Source: WLMZ01 sp038227995
GTDB taxonomy: Bacteria; Actinomycetota; Acidimicrobiia; Acidimicrobiales; Ilumatobacteraceae
Length of the DNA stretch: 64,000 bases
Assembly: GCA_038227995.1 (NCBI GenBank)
Contig: JBBRPP010000004.1
Span: 151,239 to 215,238 of the forward strand
Direction: 5' to 3'
Position 1 is the stretch's first letter, and every line of letters starts with the position of its first letter. The notes under the pieces are model-generated. The model was not told the origin of the DNA and made no database searches. It saw nothing but the letters and a program-made list of their open reading frames with translations. Positions 16,761 to 26,273 of the stretch are shown here, piece after piece. The position numbers and the translations under genes are program-made.

Positions 16761-17509
16761 CGCAGCGAACGACTGTGAGCGAATCGGTGTGGCTTCGGCT
16801 GCCCAGCGGTGTGAGACGGCTGATCCAGAGAGCGCGTCGAGCGCCGTATGTTCCCGCGCCGAACACGGTCCGTTTCGGCGACCTTCGCCGCACGTCGCCC
16901 ATCGCCCGCGACTTCGGTTACAAGCGTGGTGGTCCGATCGACCGGACCTACATCGAGTCGTTCCTCGACAGCCACCGCAGCGACATCCGCGGCCGCGTCC
17001 TCGAAGTCGGCGATGCGTCGTACACCGAGCAGTTCGGATCAGGCGTCACCGCCAGCGACGTGCTCAACGTGTATCCCGATGCCGCCGGAACGACCATCTG
17101 CGCCGACCTCGGTCGGCCGAACTCGTTGCCGTTCGCCGCGTTCGATTGCATCATCCTCACCCAGACGCTGCATCTGATCTTCGATGTCCCCACAGCCATC
17201 GACTCGACGCTGGCCGCGCTTCGGCCTGGCGGAGTTGCGCTCGTCACGGTCCCCGGCATCACCAACATCGACCCCGGCGAATGGGGATCGACGTGGTACT
17301 ACTCGTTCACACATCACTGGTTGCAGCGGGCATTCTCGCGCGACGGATATTCGGTCGACGTGCAGTCGTATGGCAACGTCCTCAGCGCGATCTCGTTCCT
17401 TCACGGATTGGGCCGCGACGAATTGACGGCGGCTGAACGTGAAGCGCTCGACGTGAATGACGCAGTCATCCACGCCGCTCGAATCACGCGATTGCCAGGT
17501 TCTCGATGA
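16757..17509 (+). CDS. SAM-dependent methyltransferase-like protein of the glycan locus
   Basis: A 250-residue class I methyltransferase-fold protein. It has a basic N-terminus, then GRVLEVGDASYTEQFGSG as a divergent motif I, the CADLGRPNSLPFAAFDCIILTQTLHLIFD block typical of Methyltransf_11 proteins, and ALRPGGVALVTVPG. This block structure is found on proteins sitting next to glycosyltransferases in actinobacterial surface loci. The acceptor is unknown. ATG at 16757 overlaps the deacetylase stop, and its own stop overlaps the next GT start. Confidence 0.82.
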   Translation: MTQRTTVSESVWLRLPSGVRRLIQRARRAPYVPAPNTVRFGDLRRTSPIARDFGYKRGGPIDRTYIESFLDSHRSDIRGRVLEVGDASYTEQFGSGVTASDVLNVYPDAAGTTICADLGRPNSLPFAAFDCIILTQTLHLIFDVPTAIDSTLAALRPGGVALVTVPGITNIDPGEWGSTWYYSFTHHWLQRAFSRDGYSVDVQSYGNVLSAISFLHGLGRDELTAAEREALDVNDAVIHAARITRLPGSR

Positions 17510-18591
17510 TCCGCGCAGTGGCTCCCGGTCCACGGGTACTGATCGTCGTCACGAGTGCGCAACGGCGCGGTGCGGAGATCGAGGGAGCCGGGCTCGCCAC
17601 ACAACTCGCCGCGCGCGGTGTGCCGACCCGCGTCGTCGCGCTCAGCGGCGCGTCGTTCGGCACCGGTCTCGACGTCGAGGTGCTCGGACCAGCACCACTC
17701 TCGATCACGTCGCTACGCGCGCTGCGCCGCGCGGCCACGGATTGCGATGTGGTCGTGGCCTACGGCTCGACGACGCTACCCGCCTGCGCTCTGGCGCTGC
17801 TGGCCCACCGCACCGCGTTCGTGTATCGCAGCATCGGCGATCCGACACGTTGGGCCGGTGGACGAGCCCGCCGACGGCGCACAGGGTGGATGATGAAGCG
17901 CGCCAGTCGCATCGTGGCGTTGTGGCCCGGCGCGGCACAAGCGATCGAGGACTTGTACGGCATCGACCCGGCCGCGATCTCCGTCGTTGGGAATGCCCGC
18001 GACGGCGAATGGCTCAGAGCCCCCACGGGAACGGAGCGAACCGCAGCGCGCACCAGCTTCGGATTCGGCGACTCTCCGGTGGTGGCCGTGATCGGGTCAC
18101 TGTCCGACGAGAAGCGCGTCGACCTCGCATTGCGGACGGTGGCACTGGTCCCTGACGCGACGGCGTTCGTCGTCGGCGACGGTGAGCTGCGCGGCGAACT
18201 CGAACGGCTCGCGGACGAACTCCTCGCAGACCGACACGTCTTCACCGGCGTGGTCGACGAGATCCGAGAGGTTCTGTGGGCTGCGGACGCTGTACTGCTC
18301 ACGAGCCGCACCGAGGGCATCCCCGGCGTTTTGGTCGAGGCGGTGCTGTGCGGCGTTCGCGTCGTCGCCACCGACGTCGGGGGTGTTCGGCAGCAGTTCG
18401 AAGGCCAGCCCAACGTGCACATCCTCGACGCCGATCCAGCGCCGGCACTGGTTGCGGCAACGCTCACCGAGGCACTCTCCGCCCCACTCCGGCCGACATC
18501 GGGCGACGGTCGGTTCGGTTGGGACGACGTGTGCTCGAGATGGACGTCGTTGTTCGACGCCATCGCTGGTGGGCAACGGTCGGCGGTGTGA
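17506..18591 (+). CDS. Family 4 glycosyltransferase (GT-B)
   Basis: A 361-residue GT-B retaining glycosyltransferase. The N-terminal domain begins RVLIVVTSAQRRGAEIEGAGLATQLAARG, the acceptor half of GT4 enzymes. The C-terminal donor domain has VVAVIGSLSDEKRVDLALRTVALVPD, FVVGDGELRGELERLADEL and the E-x7-E motif region TSRTEGIPGVLVEAVLCG. No membrane segment is predicted. ATG 17506 overlaps the methyltransferase stop. Donor sugar cannot be read from sequence. A position in a tight operon with a deacetylase and GT2 suggests assembly of the same glycan. Confidence 0.9.
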   Translation: MIRAVAPGPRVLIVVTSAQRRGAEIEGAGLATQLAARGVPTRVVALSGASFGTGLDVEVLGPAPLSITSLRALRRAATDCDVVVAYGSTTLPACALALLAHRTAFVYRSIGDPTRWAGGRARRRRTGWMMKRASRIVALWPGAAQAIEDLYGIDPAAISVVGNARDGEWLRAPTGTERTAARTSFGFGDSPVVAVIGSLSDEKRVDLALRTVALVPDATAFVVGDGELRGELERLADELLADRHVFTGVVDEIREVLWAADAVLLTSRTEGIPGVLVEAVLCGVRVVATDVGGVRQQFEGQPNVHILDADPAPALVAATLTEALSAPLRPTSGDGRFGWDDVCSRWTSLFDAIAGGQRSAV

Positions 18592-19523
18592 AATCCGATC
18601 GGCGGCGAGTCATCGCAATCATCGTCACGTTCCGCCGTCCGCTCGTCGTGCTCGAGACGATTCGGCGGGTGATGACGCAAACGGTGGCGCCCGACGAGAT
18701 CTGGGTTGTCGACAACGATCCGACGACGCAACTCGCTGAACACATCGAGACATTGCCCAATGCTCGATACGTCGCGATGCCGCACAACAGCGGACCAGCA
18801 GGCGGGATCGCAGCGGGCATGCATCGTGTGCTGGTCGATGCCGGCGACGACGACTGGATCCTGCTGATCGACGACGACGACCCGCCGCCTTTCCCCGACG
18901 TCATCGAACGGTTGCTGGCCGCGATCGACGCGGCCGACGCCGATCTGGAACAGTCGGGTGGAACAAAGCTCGACGGGAAACAGCTGGGCGGGATCGGGAT
19001 GATGGGTGCGCGGTTCGATCGGCGAACATCTCATCTGCGACGGCTGGCGGACGACGAGCTCACGGGGCTGGCGCGAGTCGACTACATCGGCGGCAACCAA
19101 CTCCCGATGTATCGCGCCGCAGCAGTGCGCCAGGTAGGTCCGTTCGACGCATCGATGTTCTTCGGGTACGACGATCTCGAGTTCGGTCTGCGGCTCGCTG
19201 CCGCGGGTTGGGCGCTGTGCATTCCGGGCGAACTGGCGACGGCGGTGCGCGTCGCCGCCGGTCGACACGGCCACGCACCCGCGACCTCGGATGCGCCCGA
19301 GCAGCCGGCGTGGCGACGGTTCCACTCCACGCGGAACCTGGTCCGGATCGCCCGGGTCCACGGCGGACGAGTCGCCGCGATCCGGGTCGCGCTGACGTTC
19401 GGCGTCGGTGGCTTCTTGCGTCTCGCGGCACGGCAGCGGTCGTTGCGCTCAGGCCTTCCGGCACTCCGTGGCGCATGGTTCGGATTGGTCGATCGCAACG
19501 ACGATGCGATGCGACCGACGTGA
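18588..19523 (+). CDS. Family 2 glycosyltransferase (galactofuranosyl/rhamnosyltransferase-like)
   Basis: A 311-residue GT-A enzyme. It opens VIAIIVTFRRPLVVLETIRRVMTQTVAPDEIWVVDND, followed by the DxD-type region LLIDDDDPPP, and later VDYIGGNQLPMYRAAAVRQVGPFDASMFFGYDDLEFGLRLAAAG, which carries the ED-type catalytic-base position. This architecture (short GT2 with a GYDD/EF motif) resembles rhamnosyl- and galactofuranosyltransferases. The start is GTG 18588 in a GTGA overlap. It ends the operon, 28 bp from the convergent GT2 gene. Confidence 0.9.
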   Translation: MKSDRRRVIAIIVTFRRPLVVLETIRRVMTQTVAPDEIWVVDNDPTTQLAEHIETLPNARYVAMPHNSGPAGGIAAGMHRVLVDAGDDDWILLIDDDDPPPFPDVIERLLAAIDAADADLEQSGGTKLDGKQLGGIGMMGARFDRRTSHLRRLADDELTGLARVDYIGGNQLPMYRAAAVRQVGPFDASMFFGYDDLEFGLRLAAAGWALCIPGELATAVRVAAGRHGHAPATSDAPEQPAWRRFHSTRNLVRIARVHGGRVAAIRVALTFGVGGFLRLAARQRSLRSGLPALRGAWFGLVDRNDDAMRPT

Positions 19524-19551
19524 CAGGCCGACGCCTGGAACCGCGCTGTGA

Positions 19552-20454
19552 TCAGGGCGGCCAGACGCGACGGGCGATCGGGGGAATCGACACGATGCCC
19601 AGACGAGCGAGATGGCCGACGCCAACCGGCTTGACCCGCCATGCTCGTCCGAATGATCGGCGGGCCGCGGCGATGTCGCCCACACGCACCGACCACACGC
19701 CGCACTGCGCATGGTAGGACGCCAGCACCGCCGGGTCGCGACGCAACTGGGCGCTGTGCTTGTCGATCAAGCGCTGACACGATCGCAGCCGATCCGCTGC
19801 CGAATACCACCGTTCAGGCGACTGGTGCCAGATCAGCAGCGCCCGCTCGACGACGCCGATCTCGCCACGCGCTCGATCGCACCACGCGCTCAGGCGCAGG
19901 GCCAGATCGGTGTTCTCGGAGTACGTCAACGCCGTGTCGTATCCGCCGATCTCGCGAAGGACGGCTGTTCGTACCAGCAAGGTGCCAGCCAACACCACGA
20001 GTCGGAATCGGTGGTACACCTCGGTCTCAGCAACCGGCATCGTTGCCGACGATTCGACACCAGCCTCGTCGATCGTCCTGAACCCGCACGTCGACGCTGC
20101 GACCCGGGGCGATGTGAAGCTGGCAACGAGACACGACAGCCAATCGGCCTCGACCTCGTCGTCGCTGTCGAGGAAGGCCACGAACTCGCCGCTCGCCAAT
20201 GCCAGGCCGGCATTGCGGCCGGCTGATGCACCCTCGTTGCGGTCGAGCCGAACGATTCGCAGCCGCGCGTCGAGGTACCTGTCGAGGACAGCAGCGGTGT
20301 CGTCCGTCGAAGCGTTGTCGACGACGATCAGTTCGAGGTCGCGATGTGACTGGGCCAGAACCGAATCGATCGCCCGCGTCACGCTGTGGCCGCGATTCCA
20401 CGTGGGGATGACAACCGATACCCGCATCGCCGCGCTCGCCGAGTCGGCGCTCAC
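19552..20454 (-). CDS. Family 2 glycosyltransferase
   Basis: A 300-residue GT-A enzyme with the textbook opening VSVVIPTWNRGHSVTRAIDSVLAQSHRDLELIVVDNASTDDT, the nucleotide-binding AGRNAGLALASGEFVAFLDSDDE with DSD as the metal motif, and a C-terminal helical half without membrane segments. GTG 20454 overlaps the stop of the upstream gene (GTGA). An ATG nine codons in (MRVSVVIP) is an alternative start closer to the fold. It is the last gene of a five-gene minus-strand operon. Confidence 0.9.
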   Translation of the reverse strand: MSADSASAAMRVSVVIPTWNRGHSVTRAIDSVLAQSHRDLELIVVDNASTDDTAAVLDRYLDARLRIVRLDRNEGASAGRNAGLALASGEFVAFLDSDDEVEADWLSCLVASFTSPRVAASTCGFRTIDEAGVESSATMPVAETEVYHRFRLVVLAGTLLVRTAVLREIGGYDTALTYSENTDLALRLSAWCDRARGEIGVVERALLIWHQSPERWYSAADRLRSCQRLIDKHSAQLRRDPAVLASYHAQCGVWSVRVGDIAAARRSFGRAWRVKPVGVGHLARLGIVSIPPIARRVWPP

Positions 20455-21431
20455 GTCTTCCGCCGCGCCGTGGCAAGCACTCTGCGAACCGCCGGCTCCG
20501 GAGCGACCACCGTGTCGAAGTAATGGCGGCTACGGGCTTCGAGTGCGCGACGCAGACGATCGTCGGCGCGCAGTCGCACCACGGATTCGACGATTTCGTC
20601 GTCACCTGCGGCGACGAACATGATCTCATCCGGCTCCGGATCTCCGGGAAGCACGCGGGTGAGCGGCAACGAGACGATCGCCTTCCCCAGCGCGAGGTAC
20701 TCGCCGAGCTTCCAGCCGAGGCAGTCGTGGACGGCCGGCGTGTTGATCGCCGCAACCGACGCACCGACGCGTGCGAGGTAGTCGGGCAAAGACATCGACG
20801 GCCATCCGACGTCGCCGATGACCGCGGGACGGCTACCGCTGACCAGCCCACCCTCGAAGCGCAGGCCGTCGATCCCCCGCAGTGCTCTGATCAACTGGGC
20901 CCGTCGTTCGTTGACCGCTGGATATCGCTGCCACTCGGTTGCCAGCAGGAAGAGGTAGTCGGGTTCGCTGGGCCGCGTCACATAGCCGGCGAGCGGCTGC
21001 CGATCACGATGGTGCCGAACGAGCGCTCGCACCCGGCTGACCGTTCCGCCGAGGCCCGCTCGATCCGCGTGCGAAGCACGCACCACCGACGACATCGCCC
21101 GCACCAGCCCGCTGGGCCGTATGCCGAAGCCAGGCCCGAGCGCGACGACTCGCCCGTCCCGCGGTGACGACGGGTCGACGTTGATCTGTCCGTACGCGTC
21201 ACACCAGTCGAGCGCAGCCTCATCGACGGTCGCATGGTCATCCGCCGCGAAGTAGAGCTTGAAGCCATCGGGCGTCAGCACGGCCAAGCCGTCTCGCGCC
21301 GATCTCAGCGGCGGAAGGGGCTCGACCGCGAATGCGAGACCTGCATCGGGATAGACGGCAGCGAGACCGTCGAGGTAGTAGCCGTAGTACGAATGGCTCG
21401 ACCCTGCCGACACCACCAACCGTGCCGTCAC
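20451..21431 (-). CDS. Probable glycosyltransferase-like protein, family uncertain
   Basis: A 326-residue protein that I can place only loosely. It starts LVVSAGSSHSYYGYYLDGLAAVYPDAGLAF and later shows YLFLLATEWQRYPAVNERRAQLIRAL, then NTPAVHDCLGWKLGEYLALGKAIVSLPL and a C-terminal FVAAGDDEIVESVVRLRADD. The latter blocks look like the donor half of GT-B enzymes (WKLGEYLALGKAIVS resembles the E-containing loop of GT4 or exostosin-type proteins). There is no Rossmann GxGxxG. GTG 21431 and the stop both overlap neighbours by four bases, so it belongs to the operon and probably transfers a sugar in the same pathway. Confidence 0.65.
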   Translation of the reverse strand: MTARLVVSAGSSHSYYGYYLDGLAAVYPDAGLAFAVEPLPPLRSARDGLAVLTPDGFKLYFAADDHATVDEAALDWCDAYGQINVDPSSPRDGRVVALGPGFGIRPSGLVRAMSSVVRASHADRAGLGGTVSRVRALVRHHRDRQPLAGYVTRPSEPDYLFLLATEWQRYPAVNERRAQLIRALRGIDGLRFEGGLVSGSRPAVIGDVGWPSMSLPDYLARVGASVAAINTPAVHDCLGWKLGEYLALGKAIVSLPLTRVLPGDPEPDEIMFVAAGDDEIVESVVRLRADDRLRRALEARSRHYFDTVVAPEPAVRRVLATARRKT

Positions 21432-22441
21432 GATCGCCCGATCCGGCCGGCGAGCCCGCGCGCCACCAACGCTGGAGCCGTCGCGCCCATCAACGCGTAC
21501 CGTCGAACCCGCGCAACATCAGCGAGGCGGTGATTCAGCTGACCGAGGGCCGTGGGAAACACGCCGGTTGCATCGATGCCACGTGTTCTGCACGCCGATC
21601 GGGTCGAACGCGCCAGCGCCGCAACAAGTCGAATCACGTCTCGTCGATTCGGCGCTGCGGCCGGACTGCCGCTGACGACAGCGGCGATCGCTGAGTCGAG
21701 GTCCGCGACGCCACGAACGAGAACACCCTCGACACACGCCCGGACATACGCTTCGCTGCGCGCACGCTGCAGGGCTACCTGCCTGTCGCTGTTCGTCGCC
21801 GACACTCCAGCCGGATTGTCGTGGCAGTAGAGCCCGACCTCACGGATGGCGCCGTATCGCCCGACGCCCAGCAGCTTGATCCACAGGTCGTAGTCCTCGA
21901 CCGGAAACCAGGTCTCGTCATAGCCGCCGACGCGCTGAGCGGCCGCGGCGACGAACATCACGGACGAGTGCGGAATGCAGTTCCCGAACAGCATCGCGAC
22001 CATCGCGCGGTCATGCGACCACGGGCTGGACACTGTCGCCGTCTCGCGACCGGCGGTGTCGACCTTCACGTAGGCCGAGGCGCACATCACGAGATCGGGG
22101 TCGGCAACGAACATCGCGCGCTGCGCAGCGAGACGTTCTGGTGACGCCCGATCGTCGGCATCGAGGCGCGCGACGAGACGGGCGCGACACACCGCGAGTC
22201 CGGCCGTGAGCGCCGCGACGATGCCCTGATTGGTCGCCAGCTCGACCAGCCGAACACGGCTGTCGAGAGCCGCGTGATGCAGCACGATCGCTCGCGTTGC
22301 GTCGGTTGAACCATCGTCGACCACGACCAGCTCGAAATCGGTGAGCGTCTGGTTGCGCACGCTCTCGATCGCCGCCCCCACAGTGGCCTCACCGTTGAAC
22401 ACCGGGATCAGCGCGCTCACGGCCGGGACGCGCTCAGCCAT
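21428..22441 (-). CDS. Family 2 glycosyltransferase
   Basis: A 337-residue GT-A enzyme: VSALIPVFNGEATVGAAIESVRNQTLTDFELVVVDDGSTDATRAI at the N-terminus, VARLDADDRASPERLAAQ with DAD as the metal motif, and a catalytic region ETWFPVEDYDLWIKLLG, where ED is the probable base. The C-terminal third is helical and variable. ATG 22441 overlaps the end of the upstream fusion gene by eight bases. No signal or membrane segment is evident, so it is cytoplasmic. Confidence 0.9.
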   Translation of the reverse strand: MAERVPAVSALIPVFNGEATVGAAIESVRNQTLTDFELVVVDDGSTDATRAIVLHHAALDSRVRLVELATNQGIVAALTAGLAVCRARLVARLDADDRASPERLAAQRAMFVADPDLVMCASAYVKVDTAGRETATVSSPWSHDRAMVAMLFGNCIPHSSVMFVAAAAQRVGGYDETWFPVEDYDLWIKLLGVGRYGAIREVGLYCHDNPAGVSATNSDRQVALQRARSEAYVRACVEGVLVRGVADLDSAIAAVVSGSPAAAPNRRDVIRLVAALARSTRSACRTRGIDATGVFPTALGQLNHRLADVARVRRYALMGATAPALVARGLAGRIGRS

Positions 22442-24518
22442 GTCGACGGCCTCGGGCCGGGGCCGCTCCGACAGCGCGCCGATAGAACGCGACCATCCCG
22501 TCGGCGGCGCTCTCGACGGTGAACAGCGAGGCGAACCGGCGAGATGCTTCGTCGACCGTTGCGCCGGCGATCGTCGGATCGGTGGCCAAGGCGATGATCG
22601 CGCGGCTGAGGCGTTCGGCGTCGTCGACGGGAACCAACGTCGCGCACGGCGGGGAATCGCCGACGACCTCGCGGACGGGTCCGATGTCGCTGGCGATGAT
22701 CGGCAGGCGCAGTGCCATCGCCTCGATCACGGTGCCGGGAAGTCCTTCGCGACGGGTGGGGAAGACGAGCGCATCGGCCGCGCACATCAGACTGGCAACA
22801 TCGTCGCGATGACCGAGCCATGAAACTCGGTGCGCCACGTCGAGCGCGACTGACATCGATCGCAACGCGTCTGACTGCTCACCCTCGCGTCCGGCCACGA
22901 GCAGGCGAACGTGATCGAGTTCCGCCGGCAGCAGCGCCATTGCTGCCAATGCGACATCGATGCCCTTCTGGTGTTCGTGGCGGCCGACCGCGAGCAGCAC
23001 GAAGTCGGCGTCAGTGATGTTCAGTTCGGTACGTGCCTGCGAGACGCGGTCGGTCGTGCGGGCGCCGAGCGCAGCCGCGCTCCGTCCTCGATGGACCACC
23101 TCACAACGCTCCGCCGGGACGTGCAGCCGCTGCGCCATCGTCGCCATCACCGCTGCGCTGTTGGCATGGAACCGACAGGCGAGTCGCGCCGTGAGCGTGT
23201 CGAGCAGATGCGCGAGCGCGAGCTTGGTCGGTCCCAGCCGGCCCGGCACGTGGTGGTCTGGACCGTAGGACTCGTTCACGAGGCTGGTGACCACCGGGCG
23301 ACGCGCCAGCCGGGCGCCGACGCGACCGGCGACGTCGGCCTCGAACAGCGTGGTGTGCACCAGATCCGGCTCGACCCCACGAACCAACCGAGCGACCGCG
23401 AGCATTCGCCCCGCCCTTCCGCCACGAGCCCGAATTGCGTGGAGTCGCGCGCCCGTCGCTTCGAAGTCGGCCAGCAGATGGTTGCGCTCGAACAACGTCG
23501 CGACCTCGATTCGCACGCCGCGATCCGCGACGTGCGGGATGAGCGCCGCGAGTGACGCCTCCGCTCCCCCAGCCAGAAAGCTGTCGATGATGTAGAGCAC
23601 GGTCAGTTCGGCAGGGACACCTGGCTGCTGGTCCATCGCAGTCGACGTCGACGTCGACTGGGCCGAAGTCTGCCGCCACCGCTGCACGAGCCCCGCGGTG
23701 ACACCCGCTTGCGTCGCCGCAACTCTCCAGGAACTGGCTCGGATGGCGGCCGAGAACGGCAACAATGGAGCGTGGCGGACGAGCCACGCCACGCGACGTG
23801 CCGACATGTGCGCTGTGGACGCCGCGGCATCGACGGGCGTCAACACCCGATCGCGGGAGAAGCGATACTGCCTGCGCAGGATCGCCCCGAGTTCGCTCGG
23901 AAGGCGGTAGTGCACGACCGCGCCGTCGACCGGCGCCATGACGTGACCTTCTCGCTCGGCCCTCATGAAGAACTCGGTCTCGTCACCTGCGCCCGACAGT
24001 GCCGAATCGAATCCGCCGAGCGCGTCCCACATCGAACGTCGCATCGCGCAATTCCCACCGACGGGTGAACGTCCGATCTCGATCCGACTCGCGTCGACTC
24101 CCCACCGGGCCAAGCCGCGTTCGGTGTTGAGCCGGTCGTAGGCCATCCGCCCGCCGGCGTAGTCGGCGAATTCGAGCCCGCCGAAGAGTGCGGTGATCCA
24201 ACCGGGCTCGACGATGTCGTCAGCATCGCACAGCAGCACAGCCTCGAATCGAGCGTGGCGAAATCCCGCGTTGCGCGCATTGTTGACGCCCGGGACGTCT
24301 TCGGTCACCACACGGAAACGGTGATCCTGAACGGCGAACGACGACGCGATCGAATTCGTCGCGTCGGATGAGCCGTTGTCGACGACGACGAACTCGACGT
24401 CACCATCGAACTCTTGAGATCGCAGTGCTTCCAGTTGCTCGGCGATCGTGAGCGCAGCGTTGCGCGCCGGGACCACGACAGACACCTCGCGCCGCAACAC
24501 CGGCCTCGGCTCGCTCAT
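22434..24518 (-). CDS. Two-domain glycosyltransferase, GT2 fused to GT4
   Basis: A 694-residue fusion. Residues 1-285 form a GT2 domain: VSVVVPARNAALTIAEQLEALRSQ, VEFVVVDNGSSDATNSI, then CDADDIVEPGW with DADD and a GDETEFFMRA catalytic region. A short Ser/Thr-rich linker follows near residue 290 (SAQSTSTSTAM). Residues 300-690 form a GT4 domain: VLYIIDSFLAGGAEASLAALIPH, FVLLAVGRHEHQKGIDVALAAMALLP, and FPTRREGLPGTVIEAMAL. Both domains look intact, so one polypeptide may add two consecutive sugars. The start is ATG 24518, overlapping the upstream stop. An in-frame extension to 24650 is Arg/Pro-rich noise from the neighbouring gene. Confidence 0.88.
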   Translation of the reverse strand: MSEPRPVLRREVSVVVPARNAALTIAEQLEALRSQEFDGDVEFVVVDNGSSDATNSIASSFAVQDHRFRVVTEDVPGVNNARNAGFRHARFEAVLLCDADDIVEPGWITALFGGLEFADYAGGRMAYDRLNTERGLARWGVDASRIEIGRSPVGGNCAMRRSMWDALGGFDSALSGAGDETEFFMRAEREGHVMAPVDGAVVHYRLPSELGAILRRQYRFSRDRVLTPVDAAASTAHMSARRVAWLVRHAPLLPFSAAIRASSWRVAATQAGVTAGLVQRWRQTSAQSTSTSTAMDQQPGVPAELTVLYIIDSFLAGGAEASLAALIPHVADRGVRIEVATLFERNHLLADFEATGARLHAIRARGGRAGRMLAVARLVRGVEPDLVHTTLFEADVAGRVGARLARRPVVTSLVNESYGPDHHVPGRLGPTKLALAHLLDTLTARLACRFHANSAAVMATMAQRLHVPAERCEVVHRGRSAAALGARTTDRVSQARTELNITDADFVLLAVGRHEHQKGIDVALAAMALLPAELDHVRLLVAGREGEQSDALRSMSVALDVAHRVSWLGHRDDVASLMCAADALVFPTRREGLPGTVIEAMALRLPIIASDIGPVREVVGDSPPCATLVPVDDAERLSRAIIALATDPTIAGATVDEASRRFASLFTVESAADGMVAFYRRAVGAAPARGRRHG

Positions 24519-26170
24519 TCGGTGACGCGCCGTCGGAGTCGAGCGACGACCTCGCGTCGAGCGCGGTGGAGGTCGAAGCGGTAACGCCGGCCGTCGATCA
24601 CGGTGACGTGACCGCGTCCGGGATGATCGACGATGTTGAGGGTGTGGCACCCCATCGAGAATGGAGGGATCGTCGCCGTCATTCGTTCGACCTCGACCTC
24701 GATCAGGCCTTCGTCGTCGAGCGCATCGACCCGGTTCACGACGACCGCCGAACCGTAGGAACCGGAACAGTCCTGCGCCGGTCGATGCAGTATTCCGTCT
24801 CGGATCATGATGTTTCCGGCCGGGCGCGACGAACCCGCGTCGACCTTGATCGGGTTCAGCGGATGAGGAACGTACGGCCCGCGCATGTCGGCCGCCGTCC
24901 AGGCGAACAACTTGCTGTCGGGTTCGTCGTCATGAACGGTTCCGAGCAGCCACCAACGACCATCCCACTCGAACACGGTCGGATCGACGACCGGGCAACC
25001 CTCGACGAGCACCGCCTCGTGCTCCCACCGGTCCGGGAAACGGACACATCGCCAGAGTCCGACGGAGTTCGCCTGCCACGTCTCGGGGACGCAGAACAGC
25101 TCGGAGCCGACGATGATCATCGACGGGAACGATGCGTGTCCGGTCACGTCGATGATGCGACTCGTCAGTCGCCACGTGCCGTCGATGCATTCGATCGCGC
25201 CGATCGTTCCGAGGCCCGAACGCTCGTCGAACTCCTCGACGAAGATGACGAGCCGGTCGTCGCGAACGACCGGAAACGGGTCGGCCAAGTAACCCCCGGG
25301 GCGCAGCTCGGGCAGCCACGTCGGCGGCACACCTTCGTCACCGATGCCGATGGTCCACACGTCGGCGCTGGTGACCCCGCGCCACTGTGACCGAAGGATC
25401 CGGGCCGCCTGGCGACGGACGAATCGCACCATCTGGGAGTTCGTCGGATCGCGCCGGATCGAGGCGGTGCTCGGGCCCTGCGCCGGATCGATCAGCGGGC
25501 GAGCACCGTGGCGAACGCGACGAGCGACTGCGGCCAGCATGTCGGCACCGCCGAAGGACACGCGGTCGCGGTTGCGAGGGTACGAGTGCTTGATCGTCGG
25601 AAACGTCCAACGCGCCAGGGCAGTCCCACCATCGAGCCTGTCGGTCAACCGTTGGAGCAGCACCGAGGTGCAGTCGTGACCCTCGTCGACTTCCCAGAAC
25701 GACGGCGGGCCGCCACGCACGACACGCTCGTCGTCATGATGGAACGACCACACACCATGGCGGGGAACGGACAGGATCTCGCCGCGGAGGATCCCGAATC
25801 CGAAGCGCACGAGGACATCGACATCCGCGTGTCGAACGCGCTCGACGACATGCTCGGGCATCGACCACGCGTAGCGACCGTGAGCATCGGGGACGACCGT
25901 CGCGGTCGGCGCGCGCCCGATGATGTCGGCGCAGTCCACACGGCGCACCGCACGCGACCGACGCGCAACCCAACCGTTGTTGTAGACGTTCCACAGTGAC
26001 AATCGCCGGCGGCGCCCCCCGATCGTTCGAGCACCTGCGCTGTTGACCAGCGTCAGGACCAGTTCGGCATCACCACCGGCCAGCAGCGCCTCGATCGCGC
26101 GGCGCTGCCAAGCACTCCACACCGAGCCGTCGACGAGCAGGCCGAATCGCAGGACAGGGTGTTCGTTCAC
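24515..26170 (-). CDS. Formyltransferase-like domain fused to GINT1-type beta-propeller
   Basis: A 551-residue two-domain protein. Residues 1-225 resemble the formyltransferase fold: VLRFGLLVDGSVWSAWQRRAIEALL, then VDVLVRFGFGILRGEILSVPRHGVWSFHHDDERVVRGGPPSFWEV and LTDRLDGGTAL. The Asn of the usual NxH catalytic pair is replaced (SFH), so formyl transfer is doubtful. Residues 270-540 match the five-bladed propeller of glucosamine inositolphosphorylceramide transferase 1-like proteins: GGYLADPFPVVRDDRLVIFVEEFD, FPSMIIVGSELFCVPET, VVDPTVFEWDGRWWLLGT, HPLNPI and SRPAGN. GTG 26170 is the chosen start. It heads the five-gene minus operon. The role is probably glycosyl or acyl transfer to the surface glycan. 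Confidence 0.75.
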   Translation of the reverse strand: MNEHPVLRFGLLVDGSVWSAWQRRAIEALLAGGDAELVLTLVNSAGARTIGGRRRRLSLWNVYNNGWVARRSRAVRRVDCADIIGRAPTATVVPDAHGRYAWSMPEHVVERVRHADVDVLVRFGFGILRGEILSVPRHGVWSFHHDDERVVRGGPPSFWEVDEGHDCTSVLLQRLTDRLDGGTALARWTFPTIKHSYPRNRDRVSFGGADMLAAVARRVRHGARPLIDPAQGPSTASIRRDPTNSQMVRFVRRQAARILRSQWRGVTSADVWTIGIGDEGVPPTWLPELRPGGYLADPFPVVRDDRLVIFVEEFDERSGLGTIGAIECIDGTWRLTSRIIDVTGHASFPSMIIVGSELFCVPETWQANSVGLWRCVRFPDRWEHEAVLVEGCPVVDPTVFEWDGRWWLLGTVHDDEPDSKLFAWTAADMRGPYVPHPLNPIKVDAGSSRPAGNIMIRDGILHRPAQDCSGSYGSAVVVNRVDALDDEGLIEVEVERMTATIPPFSMGCHTLNIVDHPGRGHVTVIDGRRYRFDLHRARREVVARLRRRVTE

Positions 26171-26273
26171 TTCATGTCCGAGACTACGCGCCGGGCACCC
26201 GGGGTTGGCGGTCCCCTGGCCCTCGGGCATACCGCGACGGGCGTGCGCCGGCCGTTAATGTGAGTTCGAGGGC

